IMG/VR virus record: IMGVR_UViG_3300002835_000756
Location: 1 to 30,413 of that record
Reading direction: 5' to 3' (one strand)
Source: a virus
Length of the DNA: 30,413 bases
In this document: piece by piece, positions 1 to 7,480 of the stretch
How the letters are laid out: every line of letters begins with the position of its first letter
Numbering within the stretch: position 1 is the stretch's first letter
Notes under the pieces: model-generated
Told to the model about the DNA's origin: nothing
The model's database searches: none
Seen by the model: the letters and a program-made list of their open reading frames with translations, nothing else
Program-made: the position numbers and the translations under genes

Positions 1-434
1 AGCGATCCCTTTTCTCCGTTATCTCCAAATATCTCAGCGTCTTTCTTTGAAAGATTTTTATAACCAATACCTGATTTCCATGTAAGTGGATTGACATCAG
101 ATACGGTGCATCGCCCCCCGCTAAGAACACCCCAGCTGTAACCGATAATATAAGAGATTATCCGACTCGTTTCAAAATTTTGAACATAGATTGATTGCTC
201 AATAATTGCATGCTTTGGACTATACTTTTCAACAATCTCATCAAGCCCAGTATGGATGGCAGAGAACTTCATAGAGATGTTTTTATCTTTTTTATAATCG
301 ATTTTGCCGCATGTAATTAAAACTATCTTATCACTACTAACATCATAAATAACCCAAGCTAATGAGTGGGATGAGGGATCTATTGCAAGGATGCGTGTTT
401 CCTTTATTGAAGACACTACTGATTTAAGACTCAA
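1..434 (-). CDS. RuvC-like Holliday junction resolvase (3' end cut by window)
   Basis: Partial gene; 144 codons are visible and the C-terminus lies beyond base 1. I translated this strand by hand. An RNase H-fold start is clear: RILAIDPSSHSLAW carries the first catalytic Asp (D19), and HAIIEQSIYVQ carries the second acidic residue (E79). These are followed by a V..VNPLTWK segment typical of RuvC-type resolvases. The protein should cut four-way junctions made by recombination or replication before packaging. I chose the TTG start at 434 because it overlaps the stop of the upstream gene (TTGA), is preceded by AGGCGAGG, and places the first beta strand about 13 residues in. No in-frame ATG lies before the catalytic strand. 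The last two acidic residues of the active site are outside the window, so activity cannot be fully judged. Confidence 0.8.
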   Translation of the reverse strand, partial: MSLKSVVSSIKETRILAIDPSSHSLAWVIYDVSSDKIVLITCGKIDYKKDKNISMKFSAIHTGLDEIVEKYSPKHAIIEQSIYVQNFETSRIISYIIGYSWGVLSGGRCTVSDVNPLTWKSGIGYKNLSKKDAEIFGDNGEKGS

Positions 435-742
435 TCCATGCCTCGCCTGGCGTTTTCTTCCGACCAGCCCCATGAGACCAATCTTTTTACAAAACGCTCT
501 CGCTTGCAAGATTCACAAATTAATTCTTTATTGTATCTAGATAATACGGTATCGCATGATTTGTTCTTGCATACCCTTTTCTTATCTTTATTAGCCTTTT
601 TCTCATAATAACTTGCTAAAAGATTTCTGTTGGTTACAACTTTCCGACATTCCGGAGAGCAATAAATCGCATTGTAGACTTTTGCATGAAATTTTTTGTT
701 GCATTCTTCATAAGCACAGATTTTAACTTCTTCATTAAACAT
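431..742 (-). CDS. Small double zinc-finger protein
   Basis: A 103-residue protein with two Cys4 clusters: C9-x4-C14 with C28-x3-C32, and C58-x4-C63 with C76-x2-C79. The spacing fits two small treble-clef or zinc-ribbon units joined by a lysine-rich helix (residues 38-56). The C-terminus is basic and contains WGWSEENARRG. The first cluster resembles the N-terminal cluster of the phosphoesterase at 15779-16945. Nucleic-acid binding is the likely role, but I do not recognise a named family. It sits between the Cas4-like exonuclease and the RuvC-like resolvase, and its stop overlaps the resolvase start, so a role in DNA recombination is plausible. That role is inferred from position only. Confidence 0.7.
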   Translation of the reverse strand: MFNEEVKICAYEECNKKFHAKVYNAIYCSPECRKVVTNRNLLASYYEKKANKDKKRVCKNKSCDTVLSRYNKELICESCKRERFVKRLVSWGWSEENARRGMD

Positions 743-765
743 CTGTCAATTCGCATAAATAATAC

Positions 766-1515
766 CTAGAACGGTTCGTCCCCTCTTCCATTATCATCTT
801 GCACCCCTTCTGCCCAGCAGTGAGCAACCAAGTCACAAGAGTTACAGTTAGCCGATGTCCTCTTGTATGGTTGCACTGGAATTTCTTGACTCAAATATGA
901 GCTATAGAATTTCCTATATTTTTTAAATAGTTTGTCAATAAACTCTTGATCCCTCTCAATAAAGATAGGAAGAATTTGTTGGTTATTTTTGTTTTCATAG
1001 ATTACAAATCCTGAGTCAAGATTTAAGCACTCCATGTATATTTGGGCTTGTCGGTAATGTTCGTCCTTTGGTTTATTATGTAATTGTCTGTAGTGAAAAC
1101 CTTCTTGACTTATTGATTTAAGTTCAATCAGTTTCTCTCCATACCAATTAATTATACCATCCGCAGTGCCCTCAATTGGTGGACTATCATGATTAACACG
1201 AATTTCTTCCGCAATAAGGATACCCATATCTCTGAGATAACTATAAAGCCTCTCATGGACTGCATGACCATTATCAAAAATACGATATGTCTGAGGACTA
1301 AATGACGGGGTTACATTGACCCCTTCAAACATATAGTACCAATACCTAGCACACTGGTTTGTGTAACTAGGATGAAAACCCTTAACTTGCTTAAATTTAG
1401 TTTCATTACGAAGAGATAGATGCTCATTGATAGCAACGACCAAATCTTTCATAATGACTTCTTCACTAACCGGGGCTACCGCCTTAGGGTTGCGTAACTG
1501 CTGTAGAGCTTTCAT
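766..1515 (-). CDS. Cas4/RecB-like PD-(D/E)XK exonuclease with probable Fe-S cluster
   Basis: A 249-residue protein. The nuclease core has H87, then GTAD (D119), ELK (E131, K133) and a Q156-x3-Y160 motif, matching the order H...D...ExK...QxxxY of RecB/Cas4 nucleases. Four cysteines flank the core, C55 before it and C224, C227 and C233 after it. This is the arrangement that holds a 4Fe-4S cluster in Cas4 and AddB-type nucleases. The likely job is to resect DNA ends and give RecA (2661-3572) single-stranded substrate. No cas1 or cas2 and no CRISPR repeats are in the window, so a CRISPR role is not indicated. The start overlaps the stop of the upstream small gene by ATGA, implying coupled translation. 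Family membership is well supported; polarity and metal content are not visible. Confidence 0.85.
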   Translation of the reverse strand: MKALQQLRNPKAVAPVSEEVIMKDLVVAINEHLSLRNETKFKQVKGFHPSYTNQCARYWYYMFEGVNVTPSFSPQTYRIFDNGHAVHERLYSYLRDMGILIAEEIRVNHDSPPIEGTADGIINWYGEKLIELKSISQEGFHYRQLHNKPKDEHYRQAQIYMECLNLDSGFVIYENKNNQQILPIFIERDQEFIDKLFKKYRKFYSSYLSQEIPVQPYKRTSANCNSCDLVAHCWAEGVQDDNGRGDEPF

Positions 1516-1832
1516 TGATTCATTCCTTTTGCTGCCAGTTTAAGGGCGTTTATATTTTCGGTTAAAGCTTCATACATTGTCTTCCAAATATCATTAACAA
1601 ACTTGTCTTGCTCGCTCATAATAGTAGATCTTCTTTTAAAAGCCTGGGATTTTACAATCATCAAAGTTCTATACCCAGCTAAAATATTGGCATACTTGAT
1701 AGCCTGCATACCAATATACTGCTCAGGGTTCTCAACAATGTCCTGAACAATCCGGATGCAATCAATAAACTCTTTTGACTTCTCACCCATCTGCTGGGCA
1801 AGAAACTCTGTATCAACAATAATATCGGGCAC
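1512..1832 (-). CDS. Hypothetical helical protein, 106 residues
   Basis: I do not recognise this protein. It starts at a GTG (1832) directly after the TAA of the upstream gene and ends in an ATGA overlap with the exonuclease, so the three are probably translated together. The sequence is predicted mostly helical by eye, is amphipathic, and has no cysteine pair or obvious catalytic motif; a stretch near residues 40-70 has alternating hydrophobic and basic residues. A small accessory protein of the recombination module, perhaps an exonuclease partner, is a guess from position only. The reading frame is real on the grounds of tight packing and the absence of a better ORF. Confidence 0.6.
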   Translation of the reverse strand: MPDIIVDTEFLAQQMGEKSKEFIDCIRIVQDIVENPEQYIGMQAIKYANILAGYRTLMIVKSQAFKRRSTIMSEQDKFVNDIWKTMYEALTENINALKLAAKGMNQ

Positions 1833-2021
1833 TTACTGATCCTTTCTAAGATCTTCTGTCTTAACAACAGCCTGCTTCACTAAAGTCTTCTGTACTCCAA
1901 TATGATACTTGTACACATAAAAACCAAAATAATGACCGTCATCCCAGTTATAACTCACACCAAAAGACCGCCAATGAGACATTTTGTCACAAAAAAGCAC
2001 ATACTTCTTTGCTTTACTCAT
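1833..2021 (-). CDS. Hypothetical aromatic-rich protein, 62 residues
   Basis: A short protein not recognised from sequence. The middle is unusually rich in Tyr, Phe, Trp and His (residues about 17-42, including GVSYNWDDGHYFGFYVYKYH), suggesting a small beta-sheet fold; the tail is charged. The ATG at 2021 overlaps the last bases of the upstream nuclease-like gene by 8 bases, and the TAA abuts the next GTG start, as expected in a tightly packed phage operon. No signal peptide or membrane segment is seen. Confidence 0.55.
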   Translation of the reverse strand: MSKAKKYVLFCDKMSHWRSFGVSYNWDDGHYFGFYVYKYHIGVQKTLVKQAVVKTEDLRKDQ

Positions 2022-2313
2022 AATCGCTTCCCTTCACAAGTTCCTGAAACACTTCCCAATCTATTATAGCGACCTTTGTCTCCGAATTCTCTCCGAACAC
2101 AACAGAAATACAAGGATATTTATAGTTAGAATTCCATGCATCCTTACGCATCTTAGCCCACGCCTTCAAAGTTAAAGTAAAAGTCTTCTCATTATGTTTA
2201 TAATCCAAAAGAAACTTATTCAACGAAGCATCACCCTTCCTAATCCCACGACCAGAGTTCTTAACAGCTTTCGCCTTATCCCTCTTAATTTCCTCTTGCT
2301 CAGTTCTTTTCAC
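2014..2313 (-). CDS. Hjc-like PD-(D/E)XK nuclease, candidate Holliday junction resolvase
   Basis: A 99-residue protein. After an acidic helix (E7, E8) comes SGRG, then GD (D28), then LLDYK (D37, K39), then EKTFTL, a WAK helix and a beta strand ending near I73. The order E...GD...DxK...EK-x-F-x-L matches small PD-(D/E)XK resolvases of the archaeal Hjc/phage type, where the acidic pair and Lys bind metal and cut DNA. This is a match of pattern from memory, not a database hit. It starts at GTG (2313), overlapping the TAG of the upstream gene by one base. Codons end mostly in T or G, like recA and unlike genes to the right of recA. A RuvC-like protein also lies in this module, so it may have another structure-specific DNA substrate. 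Confidence 0.55.
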   Translation of the reverse strand: MKRTEQEEIKRDKAKAVKNSGRGIRKGDASLNKFLLDYKHNEKTFTLTLKAWAKMRKDAWNSNYKYPCISVVFGENSETKVAIIDWEVFQELVKGSDYE

Positions 2314-2543
2314 TAGGAACTTCTTTTCTTGCTGCCTCTAGCTTCTTCATGTGCCCGAATTGCTTCCAAGCGCCGGATAACAAACGAATCCTTATCAGAC
2401 GAACAAAATACCAGCGCGTCATACAACTGCTCCGCAAGATAATACTCTTTCCAATACCGACTCGTCTGAATCTCCAAAGCCCTGCGAATACGCTTCTCCT
2501 GAATCTCCAAGTCCTCGATTCTTTGCATAATCTTTTTTCTCAT
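2313..2543 (-). CDS. Hypothetical coiled-coil protein, 76 residues
   Basis: Not recognised. Residues 1-30 are a highly charged amphipathic helix with heptad-like hydrophobic positions, probably a short coiled coil; the rest is also helical and the C-terminus is basic. The ATG at 2543 has TAGGAG about 8 bases upstream, a good ribosome binding site. The stop overlaps the next gene's GTG by one base (TAGTG). Codon use is strongly T/G-ending, as in recA. Its position between RecA and the Hjc-like nuclease suggests a recombination accessory role, on position alone. Confidence 0.6.
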   Translation of the reverse strand: MRKKIMQRIEDLEIQEKRIRRALEIQTSRYWKEYYLAEQLYDALVFCSSDKDSFVIRRLEAIRAHEEARGSKKRSS

Positions 2544-2551
2544 ACAAACTC

Positions 2552-2650
2552 CTATTCATCATCCTCCACCCCCCTGTCACCACAAAAAGGATCCTGAGGA
2601 ACAGGCTGTGCACAATGGCACAGATATGTTCTCACACCAATAACAATCAC
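2552..2650 (-). CDS. Possible 32-residue Cys-rich mini-protein
   Basis: The space between recA and the next clear gene holds a short open frame with a GTG start at 2650 (or GTG at 2635). The product has L-CHC-A followed ten residues later by FCGD and ends in an acidic tail (GVEDDE). The CHC...C spacing could hold one zinc ion. The frame ends just before the ribosome binding site of the next gene. The start codons have no strong ribosome binding site, which is the main weakness. Alternatively the stretch is a noncoding spacer that happens to be open. Confidence 0.4.
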   Translation of the reverse strand: MIVIGVRTYLCHCAQPVPQDPFCGDRGVEDDE

Positions 2651-2660
2651 GCAAACACCA

Positions 2661-3572
2661 CTACAGAATCTTCTTCCCAATATCTTCAACCTGCTCATCA
2701 GACAAATCAATCGCACCCAACCCATTCCACTTACTATCCTCATAAGCATACCAAGCACCCTTACGGACAATAACACCCATATCAATAGCAATATCAATAA
2801 GCTCACGCTTACGATCAATCATCCCCATTTGTGGCAGCACATAATAATAACCCGTAGCACCAATAGTCGGAATCTGCTTCGTCTTTTCAACAGTCCAAGT
2901 CGCCCGTTGAGAAGTAATCATATTATTATCCTCACGCTCCATCTCGCCCTTGGACATAGAGAGAAACAACTTAACAATATTATGCATATTATGATGAACC
3001 GTATTACCCATCTTCGCCTTCGTAATCGCATACATACCACTCAAATCAACCGTTTGATGAGCAACAAACAACATAATATTGCGCTCCTTATGCAAATAAT
3101 TCACCAACTTCTGCAAAAAATAGCCCTGCGAACGAGCCGACAAACCCATCGCCTTACCACCCTCAGGCTTATCATAAAACTCTTCCTTCACAATATTAGA
3201 CAAAGAATCAAACAAAAAAATATGCTTCTCCTTATCATCCGTCAGATACCCAATCAAATTCTTCATGATATCCTCAACAATAGTAGACTGAATCACCACC
3301 ACATCACTAATATCCAAACCACACTTCTCAGCATACGCATCATTATAAGAAGACTCAGAATCAACAATCACAGGACGATACCCCATCCTCTGCGCCTCCG
3401 CCATAATCCGAAAACACATAGTCGTCTTACCCACCGAAGGCGTACCCCAAAACAAATGAGTCGCACCAGTATTTAAACCGCCACCCAAGGCCCGGTTCAA
3501 ACCGATGCTGGGAGTCGGAATAACATCATGGATAGGCATCGTGTCGCCCTTACGCTTGTCTACAATTAACAT
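2661..3572 (-). CDS. recA: RecA-like strand-exchange ATPase
   Basis: A 303-residue RecA-family recombinase. Walker A is GTPSVGKTT (residues 43-51), the catalytic Glu is in DSE (E73), and Walker B is HIFLFD (D122). The C-terminal part keeps the RecA feature GVIVRKGAWYAYE near residues 268-283. It is somewhat shorter than bacterial RecA (about 350), lacking most of the C-terminal domain, as is usual in phage versions. It forms filaments on ssDNA and drives homologous pairing in phage replication and repair; the Cas4-like exonuclease and the two resolvase-like genes downstream would be partners. ATG at 3572 has AGGAG 5 bases upstream; the internal ATG (residue 12) lacks this. A candidate promoter lies just upstream. 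Codons overwhelmingly end in T or G, unlike the glycosyltransferase genes next door. Confidence 0.88.
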   Translation of the reverse strand: MLIVDKRKGDTMPIHDVIPTPSIGLNRALGGGLNTGATHLFWGTPSVGKTTMCFRIMAEAQRMGYRPVIVDSESSYNDAYAEKCGLDISDVVVIQSTIVEDIMKNLIGYLTDDKEKHIFLFDSLSNIVKEEFYDKPEGGKAMGLSARSQGYFLQKLVNYLHKERNIMLFVAHQTVDLSGMYAITKAKMGNTVHHNMHNIVKLFLSMSKGEMEREDNNMITSQRATWTVEKTKQIPTIGATGYYYVLPQMGMIDRKRELIDIAIDMGVIVRKGAWYAYEDSKWNGLGAIDLSDEQVEDIGKKIL

Positions 3573-3606
3573 ATTTCTCCTATTTCGTTAAAGATTAATC
3601 ACAATG

Positions 3607-3635
3607 ATAACACACTGGTGACACACAGTTGCCAA
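3607..3635 (-). promoter_or_regulatory. Candidate sigma70-type promoter for recA
   Basis: In the roughly 70-base space between the last glycosyltransferase gene and recA, the minus strand has TTGGCA (3635-3630, 5 of 6 with the -35 consensus), a 17-base spacer, and TGTTAT (3612-3607, 4 of 6 with the -10 consensus). The recA start lies 35 bases further on. The spacer contains two near-direct repeats around GTGTGT. This is one of few spaces in the window long enough for a promoter, and codon use changes at the same place. Prediction by eye only. Confidence 0.45.
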
Positions 3636-3641
3636 CAACTA

Positions 3642-4679
3642 CTATAAATTAAACATCCATTCGCCAACTTTATTAGCATCATGTTGAAAATCAACGGCAT
3701 TTATAAAAGACCGATACGCACTCTCAGACATATCATCCAGCAAATCACGGTTGGTGATTAAATTAGCAACAGCTTGCGCTGCATCAGAATGGCTCATTGT
3801 ATCTAAATCAATAAAGTTGTTTTTATTAAACAGTTCCTCGCCCAAGCAATCCTTATAAAAAGAGCTTCTTGTGATAATAGGCTTGCCACAGGCATACGCA
3901 TTGTACAGAATATGACCATAACCATCACCCCCATCTTTTACATGAAATATCAAATCATTCTGCCTCATAGAGTCAGCCAGTAATTTAGGGCCGGCAAAAT
4001 TTCCATCCCTGCACTGACCGCCATAGCTTTTAAAAATCACCTGCCCCTGCAACTCTTTTTCTAATATATTAAAATCAAGATGACCTTGCGGCATGTTTTG
4101 CAAAACATTGATATAACTACTGACTTTACTCACCCCATAATACTTATAGGGCTTAAATATATCCAAGTCAAACTCTTGATGGTAATACACAGCATTAACA
4201 GATGACCAGTCTCTTTTTTTAATAGACGCAAGGACATTGTGACCGCTTACAAAACTTTCTGACCAGTTATTACCTACATGGACTATAAGCTTAGCCCTTG
4301 GCTGATACTTACTTATCAAGTCCTGATATAAAGGTATGTGCTGCGGGATTGAAGCAATAACATAATCAAAATCAATTTCTTTAAATCTATCTAAAGTAAT
4401 TGCTTTATGCGTTGACCCCAACCCCGGATCATATACATGGTGCACTTGATCCTGCATATTATTAACAACATTCAAAGCAGGGGTTTTGTCAGCCAGCACA
4501 GTTGTTTCTATATCAAGAAACTGTTTTGCAGTATCCTCTAAATCATTGATCGCCCAGTAGCCATTATAAAACCAATCCATCCCGATAGGTCTATAAACAT
4601 TAGCCCCTAGTCTATCTTCAAATAAAAGGACAAACGATCTTAATAAAGAGTTATGATGGAAGTCAGTAAATATATTCAC
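3642..4679 (-). CDS. GT-B-fold glycosyltransferase-like protein
   Basis: A protein of 345 residues from the GTG at 4679. The frame is open to an ATG at 4718, but that would overlap the upstream gene by 37 bases and has no ribosome binding site. The GTG lies three bases after the upstream stop and makes the protein begin with a beta strand, VNIFTDFHH, as expected for a GT-B N-terminal domain. The C-terminal half has the typical nucleotide-sugar-binding region DGGDGYGHILYNAYACGKP followed by a strand ending in ITR. It probably transfers a sugar to an unknown acceptor in the cytoplasm. It is last in a four-gene cassette with an FkbM methyltransferase and two more glycosyltransferases. The donor sugar and acceptor (virion protein, DNA or host glycan) cannot be read from sequence. 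Confidence 0.7.
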   Translation of the reverse strand: MNIFTDFHHNSLLRSFVLLFEDRLGANVYRPIGMDWFYNGYWAINDLEDTAKQFLDIETTVLADKTPALNVVNNMQDQVHHVYDPGLGSTHKAITLDRFKEIDFDYVIASIPQHIPLYQDLISKYQPRAKLIVHVGNNWSESFVSGHNVLASIKKRDWSSVNAVYYHQEFDLDIFKPYKYYGVSKVSSYINVLQNMPQGHLDFNILEKELQGQVIFKSYGGQCRDGNFAGPKLLADSMRQNDLIFHVKDGGDGYGHILYNAYACGKPIITRSSFYKDCLGEELFNKNNFIDLDTMSHSDAAQAVANLITNRDLLDDMSESAYRSFINAVDFQHDANKVGEWMFNL

Positions 4680-4681
4680 TG

Positions 4682-5425
4682 CTATTTTTCGAAATAAGCC
4701 AACCCAATTGTTGGACAATTATCAGTATCTACAAACTTAGTAGATGTGACATCGTTGAAATCCGATCCGATTAAATCATTAAATTCTTTATATATATCTT
4801 TCGTAGATGCAACTCTATGGAGCTCCGCAACAATCTTATCAATCTTAGAAAGAGAATCGCTTGACACCCCACTGAACGCACTCCACTCAGCACCTTCACA
4901 ATCGATTTTTAATAAATTAACAGATTCAGTGTTCTTCAGAGCATCATCAATACTGATTGTATCAACTTTAATTTCTCGCCCCTGGGTCCACAAATTTTCT
5001 TGCCATTCAGAAGAATCAATTGTATTTCCGATAAAACGATGGTGAGCACCAGACTCAGTGTCTTCATTGCCATAACGCAGCACTACAGACTTGCCTGAAA
5101 TATCACCAATGGCTTTTTTGTGCAAAGTAAGATTCTTAGTCCAGCCATTTATTTCCACATTTTTCATAATTAATTCTGTATTTTCAGGGAGTGGTTCAAC
5201 AGCAATAACCTTGAATCCACGACTAAGAAGTGCAAGTGTGCAGCCTCCAGCATGAGCACCAATATCCACGCATACACCACCATTTGAATTATCAAGATCA
5301 GCAATCTTGTACTCATCTTGTGTAATGCAAGAATACAATGTGTTCCAATCATTTGTTCCTTCACGACAAAATACAATTATCTCAGTGCCCCAAGGCGCTA
5401 CAAACTCGTGTCTACTATATTGCAT
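4682..5425 (-). CDS. FkbM-family SAM-dependent methyltransferase
   Basis: A 247-residue protein with a class I methyltransferase fold. The SAM-binding loop is VCVDIGAHAGG (residues 51-61), an acidic ribose-binding residue lies in AVEP (E77), and LLKIDCEGAEW (171-181) is the signature of the FkbM family. FkbM enzymes make O-methyl groups, often on sugars of glycans or secondary metabolites. In this place between glycosyltransferase genes it most likely methylates a sugar added by its neighbours. The start overlaps the next-upstream glycosyltransferase stop by 11 bases. Family assignment is secure; the substrate is inferred from neighbours. Confidence 0.87.
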   Translation of the reverse strand: MQYSRHEFVAPWGTEIIVFCREGTNDWNTLYSCITQDEYKIADLDNSNGGVCVDIGAHAGGCTLALLSRGFKVIAVEPLPENTELIMKNVEINGWTKNLTLHKKAIGDISGKSVVLRYGNEDTESGAHHRFIGNTIDSSEWQENLWTQGREIKVDTISIDDALKNTESVNLLKIDCEGAEWSAFSGVSSDSLSKIDKIVAELHRVASTKDIYKEFNDLIGSDFNDVTSTKFVDTDNCPTIGLAYFEK

Positions 5426-6410
5426 TTAAAAATTCCTCCCATTGTTTAATTATTTTCTTTTTACCAAACATCTCAATCGCCAAAGCTCTTTGTTTTTCAC
5501 TCATCTCTTTTGCAAAATCAATATCATTTAACATCATTTGTGTTTTTTCAAACATTTGCTCAACATTATCACAAACCAAACCGCCAATTTGGGCTAATAT
5601 CTCATCAACTTCATAGAAATCAAAACCATAAATGATGTGCGCCAACTCTTTACTTATTGCAACGATTGGTAAACCCATCATTAATGCTTCAATGAAAGAG
5701 AGTGTATACGAAGCTGGCGCTGTACCGCCGTAAATCATCACCCTAGATTCCTGCATTTTTCTGATCTGAGTGCTGTATGGCACAGCACCGCCATTGCGAA
5801 TACCAAGATCATCATTACCTGGCCCATAGACAGTACCGTTATACTTATCTATCACTCTAATAACTTCTTCGTAATGGCAGTGAGTTCTTCTCCCTTTCAG
5901 GCTTTGAGCAAAACTGACAACCCCGCCAGTACCAACCCAGCCTTTAAAATCATCCTCATCTTTACAAAACCTAATCAATACATCCTCTCCAATGTAATTG
6001 GAGAGAGTTCTTTCTTTTGGAGAATATCTAATAATTTTCAATCCCTCATCTCTCATCTGGGAGAGGGATGCCTCGACACCTTCCGTAGACTGCCCAATAG
6101 TTCTCCAAATAACTTTTTTATGCTTGATCCTGTCCCAGTTTTCTATAATGACATCAGGCGAATGCATTACAATAATTACATCAAATGGATCTATTAATTC
6201 CATTGGCAAATTTGTTTTAGGATTATCCAAGGATATATTTGCATAATCTTCATGGTAAATAGCCCCTTTTATCCCTGGTCTGGGGAGAGTTAAATGACCA
6301 CGAGGGTCAATGTATGCACCGTTGGAGAACACATCGTGCCCAAGATCAGTTAGCAGCTGGACCTCATCGTACTCCAAAATAGAATGACAACTAATATAAT
6401 GAATTTTCAT
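5415..6410 (-). CDS. GT-B-fold glycosyltransferase
   Basis: 331 residues from the ATG at 6410, which overlaps the upstream TGA as ATGA. The frame extends to an ATG at 6443, but the internal start puts the first beta strand (MKIHYISCHS) at the N-terminus as usual for GT-B enzymes. The C-terminal half contains the glycosyltransferase-group-1-like motif FIEALMMGLPIVAIS, where the Glu and the following Gly-Pro turn bind the nucleotide sugar, and it ends with a C-terminal helix returning to the N-terminal domain. It should act in the cytoplasm on an unknown acceptor. It is the second gene of the sugar cassette, coupled on both sides to neighbours. Confidence 0.75.
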   Translation of the reverse strand: MKIHYISCHSILEYDEVQLLTDLGHDVFSNGAYIDPRGHLTLPRPGIKGAIYHEDYANISLDNPKTNLPMELIDPFDVIIVMHSPDVIIENWDRIKHKKVIWRTIGQSTEGVEASLSQMRDEGLKIIRYSPKERTLSNYIGEDVLIRFCKDEDDFKGWVGTGGVVSFAQSLKGRRTHCHYEEVIRVIDKYNGTVYGPGNDDLGIRNGGAVPYSTQIRKMQESRVMIYGGTAPASYTLSFIEALMMGLPIVAISKELAHIIYGFDFYEVDEILAQIGGLVCDNVEQMFEKTQMMLNDIDFAKEMSEKQRALAIEMFGKKKIIKQWEEFLNAI

Positions 6411-7465
6411 CCATGCCCCGTTTCTTTCAACACTTCTCGACATCTCTCAATATACTTTTGAGAAACTTTTTCCCATGTCATATTTTCATTAATATGCAAA
6501 GCTGATGCATATGTCTTAGCAGCTACTTCATCATAATTATTCGCAACATACAACATCTTGTCACACAGATCATCAAAGATCGGCTCACCCCACTCACCAG
6601 CGTTTGAATATCTACCAGCCATATTCTTAGTCCCCCAAATGAAATCAAGGGGAACTGACATATGAGCAAAATCTGTGCAGGCTAAAACATTTGTGCAGAT
6701 TGTAGGAATACCTTTCGCAATCCCTTGAAATGGAATATTCCCCCACCCCTCGCCGCTTGTCGGGAATAGCAAACAATCTGCTCTATCATAAATTTCACCG
6801 AGCGTTTCATGGGATACTTCATCATCAATTAATTCAATTTGTGGATGGTTTACAGGTCCACGCTCTCCGCCTCTAAAAATTCTGGCATCCGGAGGCCCAT
6901 TCGACTTATAAATCAATTTATAATCATAGTTACCTTCAAACACTTTTAAAAAAGCATCAACAGACATTTGAGAATTTTTACGAGTTGATGGAGAACCGAC
7001 TGATAGGAAAGTAAATGGAGAGTGAGCTTTTCTTAGTTTTGGAAAATAAATCTTTGGGTCAACCCCTAATTTAAATTCGTAAACTGGTTTGGTCACTCCA
7101 GAATTAATAAATACATCACGCATTGCGTGAGTGCAAGTCCATATTTCATCCATTTCATTGCATTGGACAACCCAGTCGGCAGGTAATTTATTAGTTTCCC
7201 AAAAAGTATACCCAATTGAATATATTTTAGATTTTGCAAAAGTTTCTGGAACGGAGTGGTTTATGACAATATCGTCAGCGTACTCTCCTCTTGCGAAATA
7301 CCCGAGGTTAACTCCCATTTGGACCCGACCAATTTCATCTGGCAGTGATGGCTTGCTTCTTCTAATTGGCAAACCGCTGGGGCCGATGTGCTCCCATAAG
7401 CAATCCGGGGTATAGCCATACCCTTCACTAAATTTTGGTATTTGATTATCTGACCAAACAAGCAT
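6407..7465 (-). CDS. GT4-like glycosyltransferase (group 1)
   Basis: A 352-residue GT-B enzyme. It shows the group 1 core: a strand and loop with phosphate-binding R162-K163 (SVGSPSTRKN), K187, and PTSGEGWGNIPFQGIAKG (residues 235-252) with the E-x7 region that binds the nucleotide-sugar donor. The N-terminal domain is shorter than in bacterial GT4 enzymes. ATG at 7465 has GGAG 8 bases upstream. It is the first gene of the cassette after the polymerase gene, from which it is separated by 15 bases, so it probably shares its transcript. Retaining sugar transfer is expected from the family; donor and acceptor are unknown. Confidence 0.82.
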   Translation of the reverse strand: MLVWSDNQIPKFSEGYGYTPDCLWEHIGPSGLPIRRSKPSLPDEIGRVQMGVNLGYFARGEYADDIVINHSVPETFAKSKIYSIGYTFWETNKLPADWVVQCNEMDEIWTCTHAMRDVFINSGVTKPVYEFKLGVDPKIYFPKLRKAHSPFTFLSVGSPSTRKNSQMSVDAFLKVFEGNYDYKLIYKSNGPPDARIFRGGERGPVNHPQIELIDDEVSHETLGEIYDRADCLLFPTSGEGWGNIPFQGIAKGIPTICTNVLACTDFAHMSVPLDFIWGTKNMAGRYSNAGEWGEPIFDDLCDKMLYVANNYDEVAAKTYASALHINENMTWEKVSQKYIERCREVLKETGHG

Positions 7466-7480
7466 TGCTACTCCAAGACA

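Noticed and set aside
766-1515. Cas4-like nuclease as a sign of a CRISPR system
   Set aside because: No cas1 or cas2 and no regularly spaced direct repeats are present in the window; phage Cas4-like nucleases commonly work in recombination.
2829-3476. A 215-codon open frame on the plus strand
   Set aside because: It lies entirely opposite recA and has low-complexity composition rich in Arg, Leu, Ile, His and Asn. It is explained by the T/G-ending codon bias of recA, which removes stops from the opposite strand.
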